Source of the DNA: Serilophus lunatus
Taxonomy: Eukaryota > Chordata > Aves > Passeriformes > Eurylaimidae
Assembly: GCA_013399895.1 (NCBI GenBank)
Contig: VXBA01001192.1
Coordinates: 496,001-560,000 of the forward strand
Direction of reading: 5' to 3'
Length of the DNA: 64,000 nt
The position numbers and the translations under genes were made by a program. Shown in pieces: positions 39,901 to 50,845 of this stretch; the first letter of the stretch is position 1; every line of letters begins with the position of its first letter. The notes below the pieces were generated by a model. That model saw nothing but the letters and a program-made list of their open reading frames with translations, searched no databases and was not told the origin of the DNA.

Positions 39901-40716
39901 GAATGAAGGACTTGCAGCGGCCTGAAAAGAAAATCACAACAGCCAGTTAGAATTAAAGTCCAGCATTATTAAATATTATGTGCCTTACTCACACTACCCC
40001 CTTGAAAGAAATGTCAAATGCATCCCTTTGGTTTATTGTTAAAATGTGTGAAGGTAGAAAAACTGTCACCTCCGAAGCCTTGTGATCTCTAAAGTGAATT
40101 TTTTTATTTATTTTTAATTTTTTTTGCTGTGATTCAATATCAACTAAATTTTCTCACCCAAGCTATAATGTGCTGTTTGTCAATATCGGTTAAAATCATG
40201 TGGCTACAATAGGAGAGACTCATTGGAAGTGTTTTCTTCTGGCATCCAGCTGTACTTTTTGATTTATTGAAGCAGGATTGCTTGCCCAGTTACCACAGTA
40301 AGTAAGAACACATCCAAAAAAAAAAAAAAAAAGACAAAAACCTGGAAAGCAAAACCTGCAGTGCTTAATTAAAAAACCCTCCTTTTTCAAAAAAAGGAAA
40401 AGTTCATCCAGGAAATTGACAAAAAATATTTTGAGAAGCTGTTTAGTCTTAAATTGAAGATGAATGGTTAATTAGTCATCGGTTAAAATTCTGCTGTGGT
40501 AGGTTGACTTTGTTGCCTTGCTTTTCAAAAGGGAATATGAATATGAAAGTTGAGTGAGAAGAAAAAAAAGGGTAACATTTCTGTAATACAACAGGGGATT
40601 TTACAAAGCCTTCTCTTGTTCTGTATGCCAGGATCCAGACCGAATTAGCATGTTCTAAAAATAATAATAAAATCTGTTAATTATTTATATCTGCTTACTT
40701 GACTATTCATTAGTAT
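36953..40716. other. Non-coding DNA, no gene recognised
   Basis: Unique-looking AT-rich sequence. It contains a poly-A run at about 40,317-40,333 followed within 60 bases by a small T-run/A-run hairpin (about 40,381-40,399). No retro-copied gene body could be recognised upstream of the poly-A. Confidence 0.5.
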
Positions 40717-40977
40717 GTGTTTGCTGTCACTGTAAAGACAAAACTCAAAGATTTGCTGCTACCAAACCTATTTCACTATTTTAGTTCTCTAAAGAATGGA
40801 CCAAAGTATGCACAAGCTGTAGGGGAACATCTTTTTCAGCATGCAGAGGAGAGTATGGAAAACAAACAAAGGGCAGCCAAAGATGTAATAAACAGAATTT
40901 ATGAACCAATACATGTACCTCAATTGTATTTGTTAGGGCTCCGAGCCTTCAAAGATTTATGCCAAGGGACTACTTGA
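40717..40977 (+). other. Unrecognised 86-codon open frame, possible exon or retro-fragment
   Basis: An ATG-initiated frame of 86 codons ends in TGA. From residue 23 onward the translation looks protein-like: a helix-prone, charge-rich segment (EHLFQHAEESMENKQRAAK), then a PIHVPQLYLLGLRAF stretch with alternating hydrophobics. A splice-acceptor-like TTTCACTATTTTAG ends at 40784, so an exon starting at 40785 in this frame is possible. No good donor is found before the stop. Codon composition differs from the Phe/Leu/Lys-dominated random frames elsewhere in the window. I do not recognise a family. It may be a terminal exon, a fragment of a processed pseudogene, or chance. Confidence 0.22.
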
Positions 40978-43900
40978 AGTACATAAAGTCTTTTAGTATC
41001 ACTGCCTATGTTATCTTTGGGTGTTCAAACTTTTAGCTGTCAGTTGCAGAAATGAGAGAATGTATTAGTGTACAGATTGGTAGCAAACAATTTTATTTTT
41101 TTTTGTTAAAAGAGTGCTTGCTGTCAACTTATACTTCTTAAAGGGAGGTCAGGAACTCAGCTGGTACAAAGCAGTACAGCTCAGCTGAGATAATGGGTTT
41201 TCTAACATTTATGGAGTGAACTTTTAGTCCTCAAGGAAGACCTTCAGGACAATGGAGAATACAGTAATTGAAATTCCTGCACCAGAAAATACCAATCACC
41301 ATGGAAAGAAAGGGAGAAATGCAGGACTCTAGAGAGCTGATTTAGAACTAGATCAGGAGAGGATAATTATATGTGGAAAGTGAAGATGGATTTGTTCAAA
41401 TAGGTGTTCCCCAAAGATTCACATGAAGACATATACCAGGAAGTCCCCTCTAACATGACAGGATCACATTCCTGTGCAGTGTGGATGATTCCACAGAATG
41501 CAGAAGGTGCAGATTAATATTAAACTAATGTTCGGCACCTTGGGGGCCATCACCATGTCCTTTATTGCCAAACAAAGCTGCATAGCCATCAGAAAGCAGT
41601 AAAAGTGGTCTGCATTAAAGGACATTTTCCATTTAATTTAAATTCAATTCAAATTTTCTTTTCTTCACTTTAGTCAACAGAATCTATAAGATACTTTTGA
41701 CCAGAGTAAGAAACTGAAAACAGAGGTTACCTTCTCTCTTAATGGTTTGTGCAGTGACCCTGGGTAGTTACTGCTGAGTAGTGTACAGCAGCTGGGGAAT
41801 GGGCACAGGCTTTCCAGGTAAGGATGTTCTCTTCTTTACGTTAAACAGTCACTGGATAATCTTGTGAAAGTTAAACAGTTTATAAAGTACACTAGCATTC
41901 ATGATTTCATGTAATGAGTCATCCAGACAGTGGAGCAGTTTGTAAAGTGTAATGTTTAATCTGGTGATTACTGGAAAGTATTCATCTACATTCCAAAAAT
42001 TATTAATGAATTAATGCTCTTTTAAAAATCTCTATTTAATGTTTACTCTAAGGCTGAACTATAGATTTACTCTAGGTTGTGTCATTCAATTGACTGCAGA
42101 CTTTTATCTGCCCCAGTGGGCACACTTGTAGAATAGGGTCTTACTGGAGAGCAAGAGACAGTTAGAAGTCTTGATCTTATTTAAGTTCACCTAGTAACTG
42201 AAAATAATAATAAATGCCCACCTTGAACCCAAACTCCCCTCTCATGTAACATGGTTTTTTTCCTCCAATCTGACTGTCCATTTTTCACCCTTTCTGATGA
42301 TTGGTATCCAATAAACTCATGGCGGAAAATAATCAGAAGACATTCTTCAAATGCTGAATATTCACCTGAAATATTCTGTCACATTTGCCCAGACTCGATC
42401 ATTAACAAAAAAAGAAATAGTGTCATCTCAGGACTTAACTTTCTGATATATTCTGGAGTCAACTATGCATTATGATAAGGTATTTGTCGCTGGAAGGAAC
42501 AAATTCAAAAACTTCTGGTGTTTTCTGACCAAATGGACAATGCCTGTGATTTGTGGTGACTGTGATTTATTGATGTCAGAAATCCGTTTATTACCATATT
42601 CAGTGCAAAATGAAAGGCTGAGTGATAGCTTCAGGTTAGAAACTATAGGCTGAAAATCAGAGTTCATGGAGGAAGGGCTTGTCAGCAGGACCTCTAAAAT
42701 CTTGAGCCCTAAGGGCTGAATGCTGCAGAGGCCGCTGTCTATATGGCTAGACCTTCATTTTTACTTCATATATTTAAGAAAAGTATTGTAGGAATATGTA
42801 AACAGTTTCTCATAGTTTCTCATTCTGCCTCCCTCCTACACTCAGAAAGAGTTGTATACACAGAGCATACACAGCATGCCTACAGCTACAACAACACAGA
42901 CACAGGTATTCACTGCATTATCAGGGCTATTATGTGGAGCAAAACTGGATCTCAGTAAGGTCCAGTACCAAAATATGCCAACAGCATTTGCTCTTTGTTA
43001 TGTAGCTCACTAGCATCTATTCTTTCTCATTTTTGTGTTGTAATTTTAATTGTATGTAGTTTTTTCAAAACCATGTATATTTTTTTACTTGTCCTCTGTT
43101 ATCTAAATCAGTAGTGTAAAGGAAACGAAGTGAAAAACCATTAAAGCAATAAATGACACCTAATAGCTTCCCAAGAAAACAGTCAGTGTTTTTACAAGAA
43201 GGAAATGGAAGACAGAGACATAAAACAGAAAACAAAGATTTTTATGATCGGTTTTAAAAGAATCATAAAAGTGATGATGGGAGCAAAAGAGTCAAAAAAG
43301 TTGAACCTGGATGAGAAAGCAATATGTAGGAATGACAATAGAGAAGAAAATATGCCAAGGTCATATGGAAAGGATAAACAGAGAAAGACAAGGAGACAGG
43401 AAGAATTTGTTTGAGCACAGCAATTTCTATCACATTTCAGACAGATATGCAAAGAAAAAGGAAGAAATGGAAGAACAAAACAAATAAATACAGTAACTAG
43501 AAAAGCACAGATGTGTGCAGTTGTTTTATCTCTACCAAAACTACAAAGCAAAAAAGGAGCTTTTGAAGAACAGCTTTTTTTAAAAAAAAAAACAACAAAA
43601 ACCTGCTTCGCAATTCATCTGACTTGCAGAAAGTTTAGAAAGATGGCAAAATAAACTGTGAATATGTTTTTGACCAGTCTTGATCTCTGGGAAGATTTTA
43701 CGCCTGCTTTTGCTTGAAAATGTTGTCTAGTTAAATCCTTACACAGTAATAATATTCCATACATAAGCACAGAAGACTGAAATTCCTGATAGATGGATGG
43801 AAACTTGACGTTGTTTATCAATTGTTCCAGCAAACCAGAATAAGGAAATATTTCGTGTTATACTCAGTACAAGCATAGACGATACATAACTCTCTATGTA

Positions 43901-44954
43901 CTTCCAGAATACAGGAAACAGATTCCAGAACTTTATGGATACACTGCCATAGATTTGGAGCTTATGATCACAATATATGAATGCAATTTCAAGGCTACTC
44001 CTTATATCATGACAGAACAAACAAGCTTTCCCCTTTTTCTTTAAGAGCACAATTTATGCCAAACCACTAAATAACTTTAAACAATTGTCTTTGAATACTC
44101 CCTAATGTAGTGCCCAGAATGATGTTGATTTTACATCTATTGGAATAACACAAAGAATTCATAATAGGCTTTCTAAGAGAAATGATAACTTCAGTCATCT
44201 GGAAATTGTTGTAAGGTTTATATTTGCACTTCTGATTTTTCTTGAGTAGTTGTATCAAGCATTCAGTGCAAAACTTGGGAATATGAGAATAATCCATGCT
44301 TACTTCTCTGTGTGACATGTACAGGAACATGTAGTTTTCTAACTTTTCCTTTTTTTTTTCAAAAGGAAAACCTGTTAAGTGCTTTAGAAGTCAAAGGAAT
44401 CCCAATTAGTCTGTCTCTGCTACTGCATAGCTCATCTTTTTAGCACTTCATGTGAAAAGTTTCATCCAAATCTCTGAGTGCCACTCAGAGTAGCCACTGC
44501 TTCTACCTGAGCAATTATTCAAACGTGTTCCAGCAAAGACTTTGTGTTCAGATATTGAGTTTCCATCTAAACAATGCGTAATAGTTATTTCTGTTCACCA
44601 AGATCATTACACTTTTAACAAAAACCTGGTCACATGTATGCATCCTAAGTTATTAATTACCTTCTGTCTGAGTAGTATTGTTCTTCCCTCCTCCGTAACT
44701 GTTGGGAAGACGGTTGTCTGCTCCTGAACACTCTTAAGTCCAGTGTGGACAAGACACTCCTTTAGGGAGTAGAACATGTGTCTGAGAGGGTCCTATCCCA
44801 GATGGGAGTAGAAACACCAGTTATTAGTTCCCTCAGCAGAGGAGTGATACTTGTGTTTATTGAATAAAGCAATCTGTGTTCGAGAATTTTTCAAAAGAGA
44901 ATGACATTTCAGAGTTCTGTTTAAAACATCTGGGCTCATTGTTGCTCAACTCAG
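40978..44954. other. Non-coding DNA with purine-skewed tract
   Basis: Unique-looking sequence. 43,196-43,560 is strongly purine-rich on the + strand, and this skew alone explains the long open frames on both strands there (69 codons + and 119 codons -). A 63-bp segment at 41755-41817 is flanked by a good acceptor and a GTAAGG donor but has stops in all three frames. Confidence 0.5.
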
Positions 44955-45109
44955 TGGCAAAGTTTATGATGATGATTTTCGTGCTGGACAGTTGTCCCTT
45001 GAGAATGCTTCTGGAATGCTGAAATTCCAACCGTATCTGCTTCAGTCTTCTGTTGACCTTTGGATAATTTCACCCATACCTATTTTAAGCAAGGGTCATC
45101 TTGTAAAGG
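44955..45109 (+). other. Candidate internal coding exon or pseudo-exon
   Basis: A 155-base segment is bounded by an acceptor (…TTGTTGCTCAACTCAG, ending 44954) and a near-perfect donor (AAAGG|GTGAGTAGG, GT at 45110-45111). One frame is open across the whole segment, with one base at each end shared with neighbouring exons. It reads GKVYDDDFRAGQLSLENASG, then residues including MLKFQPYLLQ and PILSKGHLVK. The same frame is open a little upstream (from a TGA near 44,902) and closes at a TAG just inside the putative intron, as for a real exon. I do not recognise the peptide and see no partner exon in phase nearby. Decoy exons of this quality occur by chance in vertebrate introns. Confidence 0.22.
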
Positions 45110-48100
45110 GTGAGTAGGCAATGGCAGCCTAGCCTCAGACATGCAACCCTTTCCTTAGCACAGATGCTTATTCTCCTTTGAACACATCTCTCTGGGAATC
45201 AGAAGTGGATCAAATTTACTAGGCTACACTGTACAATATCGAATCTGAATTTCCTATGCCCTTTGATTCCATTTGAATCAGCAATCCTAATGATGAGATT
45301 ACCCAGAGCATCCGAGGGGACAGAAAAGGGTGAGATACAAAGCCCCACTGAGAAGGAGCAGACACTCACTTATTCTTCAAGCTGCATTAGAAAGTAATTA
45401 AATGTAAGCGGTCCTTCATTCAAAGATTCAGGGCAAGTAAATAAACTTAATGGAAGCCAGAGCTATTTAATGAAGATGACATGAGCAACTGACAGCAGTA
45501 AAAGACTTCTAGAAAATAAACTTTTTCATATTAGGTTTGGAGAGATGGCATAGCTGTGGGCTCTGACCGCAGAAACCTTGCTCTAGACTATAGGGGCTCT
45601 TGCTCATGGCACTGTACAGTTGAGTTTTGTTCTTGAGAAAGGACTGGGGTTATAAAACCACAGTTTAACCTCTGCAAGCTGACAGGACTTATTTTCTGGG
45701 CACAGGATGAATTTTTCAAGGCATTACAAGTAAATGATTAGTTTACATGTTCCAATGAATTAAACTGGACTACTTAAAACACAGGAAAGTTTCATGGTGT
45801 GGGCATGCATAATTAGAGCAGCCATGCAGGATAATTTCTCTTTGCTGATGCCAGTGGAAGGCAGGGAAATAAACAATGGTGTTTTTAACAAAATGGTTTA
45901 GTTTCATCTGGGTCAGAGGTATTCGAGTGCTTTTGTTGAAATGACACTGGTATTGTAAGTTATTTCAAAGGAAGAAGTTAAAATTTCATTTGTGCCAAGA
46001 ATATGCACTTCCAAGTGTTTGTGTATTTGAGCTTTCTCACGTTTAACACTGAATTTGCTGTTTTTGTTCATTGTGCATGATAAGTAAACAGCATCATGTG
46101 TTGCTTCACTTATTCTAGAGATTATAAAAGAAATTTGAGCTCTAACGGCTGCTGGCTCAAATCAAAATCTTTCATGCCCTTAATGGGGAAATTATTTTAC
46201 ATTTACCCGTTGCAGTGAAAACTAGTGCAGGAAATATAGTTCATGCAATAACAACTCTTCAGGCACATCTCCACAGGTTTCTTTCATCACGCAGATACCT
46301 GAGGAAACTTGTGAGGTTCAGTCCCATACTGCTCAGGTCAGCAACTTCTGTCAATGCTGTTTTGATATTTTGGCTCCCTTCATGAGTTTTAAATCTTCAA
46401 AACTCTACATGGAATCCATCTTAGCTAATTTTACTCATCCTCATATTAGACACACAACATGAGATGTCCTCTAGGTTACCTTTGCTGTCAAAGAAGTTTG
46501 GTTGGTACCTCTTTGTTTTAGGCTAGACAACCTATTTTTGAGCTGGCAGAGACTGGGCCAGAGGAAATATACCCCTGCTGTCCGTCCCCCTTGTGTACTG
46601 TAGTGTAAAGATGAAGGCATTTCTTATTCTTCCTGAAGTCTTTCCCTTCTTCACTGTGCTGCTTCTACAGAGAAAGCAAATCTCTGTATTCACACTTAGG
46701 TTTCACTCCAGGTGCTTCTACGATGGCAGTCTTATATGTTTATTTCATCAAAATATATTTTCAACTTGGGTTTTCTTCTTTGTGTTTATAAAGCTTTATA
46801 ATAGTCTCTATAGTCACACAAGTGATTATATTATCTGGTAGCTGAGTTCTCAACTCTGTCACCAATTCAGGAAGAGATAAGATACATTTCAAAGATGCTG
46901 CCCAGTCATTTGGTAGGACTACCTACAGTTCTAACTAGACTGGAATTTTGATTTTCAAAGTTTTTATGAAAAGCACCTTAAGCATTTCAGACACAATTTT
47001 CCTAGCAGACTGTATGACTGTATCTATATTACACTTGATATAATGCATTTAAAATAACAATCCTTGCAAAATAATTAGATTTAGAGCAGTCAGATTTTAA
47101 CCCTTTAGCTGACATTCTCATAATTGATACGAATTATCTACAAAATATCCTTTTGTGCATTAGAACCCTGGCACAAACCATGTTTGTGGATAGCTGGGAT
47201 AACATTGCAAAATCCTTATGCAGCACACACATATGTGACAGTACTGGGTGATGGATCCTACGTTCTCTTGAGCACAGTTATGTGTACAAAATCTTATTGT
47301 GTTCTACCTTTTGTCCTGCTAACAAAATGTTATTTATGCTTAAAATATTTATTTTAGGACTTTCCTGATGGAATGTGCATATATATGGCAATTTGCCATT
47401 TATTATTTTCAGATTTTTAAGTAGTTCATCTTTTGTCTATCTATTTTTTTAATATGGATTTCTGTCCTTCTACAATACATTTTATCTCTATGAAGCATGT
47501 TTTCAGGCATATTTTCACCTTCCCTCCTTTTTCTACAGAACCAAACCCCTTTTTTTTTCAAGATGTGTTTTTAGCTCCTTCTCAAGATTGGATATTACTT
47601 CTATTTGTGATCAATGCAGGAAGCAAGAAATCCCTCATTTCTTACTCTAGTCCAGTATTGGCTGAATTTTTAAGGCACCTCATGCCTTCTCAGTTTTGCT
47701 TTGACTCTGTGCTTTGTCATCTGGTAATCTAGTCCACTGAACACTGAGCTTTCTCCACAGCATGTTGAGACTGACCTATCTCTATTCTGCAGGCCAATAC
47801 CACTTTTCTTTTTTCTTCTTCTAAGGTTTGGTCAAGAACGTCTAATAATTTTTTCTATACGACTTCACAGAAGTCCTTGAGAAATTAACGTTAAATTATG
47901 AGTGCTGCAAACTCTATCTCCCTGTAGAAACATGGCATGTGTGAATCAAAAGTCTTGGAACTTTTATAAAGGCTTGAAGTGTTGCTTCCTCTGGTTTCTC
48001 GCACAAAAACTCTCTCTCAAAGCTGATATACTTTCTGGTCATGCAGGAAGTCTTGGGACCCACATTTGATAAAAAGAATTGCTCTTTCTTACTTAAGCTA

Positions 48101-48961
48101 GGCTGTTAGACAAATCTAGTGGCACTGCCTTGATAATGCTAAGTCCTCTTTTCTTTCAAACATCAACTAATTTTCATACTTAAACAGCCATTGAGTTTCT
48201 ACAGCTGTACTGGATATTATCCTCACTACATTCTTCTTGATGGTTCTCTTTCTTATGATTAGGCAGTAGTCTTTTGTGGCAAATTTTATGTTTCAGCACG
48301 TAGTAAAAATTATTCTTCATCAGAGTAACAGATTCAATAATATAAAAAACAGGGCGGGGGAAAAAAATAAAGGTACTTCTGTCTTATAGCTAGTCTACTT
48401 AACAAGGGTACAGTTAGCGGATTCTGGGAATAAATTTCCTTGCAAAGAGAAAGAGGAAGGTATTGTGGGAGGTTTCTAGTCTATCTGTGTAACTTATTAG
48501 CACACCACACGGGTTTCGGCCTTCATTGCTTTACATAAATTTGTGTTAAAACCTCTAGGTGGTTCACTGCAGCTTTCCAAAGCCCCTTTGTACACCAGCT
48601 CTTAACACTGAGTGTATTCAGCTGCCACACAGCATCACAAACAACAAATATCAGGGAATCCATAAAGCTAAAGCATAGAAAATCCTACTTCACTGTTACT
48701 TAGTAGTGACACCAGAAGTTACTGATATCTTTTGGCTCAACCGAGGTACTGTCATAGTGTCCTTAGGAAAAGAAATGACTGAAAAATCCCCAAAGCATAC
48801 AATGTTAAGTCTGACCTTTCAAAACAATGCTATTAAAAAGCTGATGGCAATTACAGCCCTAACATAACAGTCATAACTGCATACATGCCTTATCAGAGAG
48901 AAATCAGAGGCACTATTAAAGCTCAGGTACAAATATTAAATTCTCTGTGGATTTTCATGTC

Positions 48962-48980
48962 TTTTTTTTTTTTTTTTTTN
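48962..48980. repeat. Poly-T run ending in an ambiguous base
   Basis: At least 18 consecutive T are followed by N at 48980. The N marks an unresolved length or base call in the homopolymer. The open frame spanning it (48885-49193) should not be trusted. Confidence 0.95.
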
Positions 48981-49458
48981 CAAACAATTATTTCTTTTTA
49001 TTTGAAATCCCTCCAGGTCTATGATGTCTTAATGCTTAATATATTTGACATGACACATTATTCTCTTTCACTCTCTGTTACACAGACTGCTTCTTTAACC
49101 AGTATGAAAAATTGTCACAGGGGGAGAGACATCAAGAGGAAATACAGGAAAGGAAATAAGCATTTGAATTTCACGAGGGTAGTCAGGATGTGAAGCCAGG
49201 GCAGGCATATTGTATATGTGATAGTCTACAAAGTCAAGTCCTTGTACTAGTTGGGAAAATGGACAATTTGGGGATGGTTTTCCCACAATCTGTGTCATTG
49301 GAGTTTTAAGTGTACAGTACCAGAATTTCTGAAACGATTATTCTCCATAGTTAAGTCCCAATTTTTTATGGTTGCTTATTGCAGATTAGTGGAAATTGTT
49401 AAGAGTAAAATTCTCCCTGAAAATGTAGACATGCTGAGCACCTCTGAAAGTGTAGCAT

Positions 49459-49555
49459 ATTTTTCCTTTTATATTTTTATTATTTATATTTTTATTATAT
49501 TGTTTATATTTTTGTATTTTTTCTTTTTTTTCTTTTTTTTTTTGTTTTTTTTTAA
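49459..49555 (+). repeat. T-rich low-complexity tract
   Basis: Near-periodic TATATTTTTATTA units grade into long T-runs broken by single C or G. It is typical AT-rich low-complexity sequence. The Phe/Ile-rich frame read through it is an artefact. Confidence 0.9.
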
Positions 49556-50819
49556 ATTAAAATCCTGCATGCATACTAGGTCAAGGCAAGTAGACTAGAT
49601 GACAGGGGTGCCATGTAATGAAGTGTAAGTCAGAAGTTCGGAGCACATGGATGGGCTCTGATGTCTCTTTCATGAAATCAATGGCAACTGGGTAGCAGAT
49701 AGGGAGTATGAAACAGGAAATCATCAGCAGGTTTTGTTCTGTGATTTGCTTCAGCAATACCATGGCAATATTGGCTGCATTCCCGCAGGGTACAAATAAA
49801 GCAGCAGTTCAGGAAGCCTGACATTAGTTCCCAAAAATCTGATGATACCCACCAAATTTCCCAGTGCTGTGATAATGTAACTCCAACCAGCTGCTAAATT
49901 TTCTTCTTGTAAATCACTTTCAAAGTATAAGGGAAAAAATCCACAGTGGACAGAGTCCAAACTAGACCAGTCTCTTACATTCTTCAACCTGTAGTGTATG
50001 CAGCTGGGCTTTGGAGGTGAGAAAGAAAAACTGATGATCTGTCCAAATCAACTACTTATAGAAACCTACAGTGCCTTTATACTTCCAAGAACTCTAATGA
50101 GCAAGTATTGATTGGAACAAGAGTGGTGCTGCGTTTATTAGAGAGAACACTTGGATAAAGTCTGCCATATCAGACAGCAGTATACCTCATAATACTTATC
50201 AGAGTATTGGGGGAAATTTATGAACAAATTAGCCAAATATTTACTGCCTAAGTACTTTTATGTTCACACTTTGACCGTGGGTATTCATAGGTACTATGAG
50301 CATATGACTATGAGTTACAACTGAGTGGGTTAAACTTGAGGTATGTATGTGGCTGAAATGAAAGGAAGCACTTTGTTACAGTGTCTGAATAGAGTATGAT
50401 TTATGTTTCTGGTCTCTGGGTAAGTTTGCGATTTTTTTCACCCTTTCCTTCATCTATTTATATCTGTTTGGTCTTTCCTCATTTTACCGTATATACTTTC
50501 ATGACTTGACTCAAAACTTTCAAGGATAATAGTGACTTAGAAAAAGAGTTGTTGAATAATACAAACAATTTTGTGTATGGAACATTTAGATTTTTCTAAA
50601 TGACATTTTTTTTTTCCCAGCTGAAATTTTTGTCCATTTAGAAGGAGAAATGTAGGCACATGGCTGGGATTGCTGGCATCCAATCAATCTGCCAGATCAG
50701 CAGTACTCAGACATGCAGAAATGCCAGTCAAATGGTAACTGCACTATAATTCATAAATCTGACTTTTGGGATTTCCTGTGAAGGTAGTGCTCTCACACAA
50801 CAAATCAGACACTTCACAA

Positions 50820-50845
50820 TGCATTAGACCTGGAAGTCTAATGCA
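50820..50845. other. Perfect 10-bp stem-loop
   Basis: TGCATTAGAC (50820-50829) and GTCTAATGCA (50836-50845) are exact reverse complements around a six-base loop. The pairing stops cleanly at both ends. No flanking T-run or gene gives it an obvious role. Confidence 0.85.

Noticed and set aside
40270..40305. Short plus-strand exon with CATCCAG acceptor and GTAAGTAAG donor
   Set aside because: The open frame's phase does not join the candidate exon at 40785, and it is only about 48 nt long.
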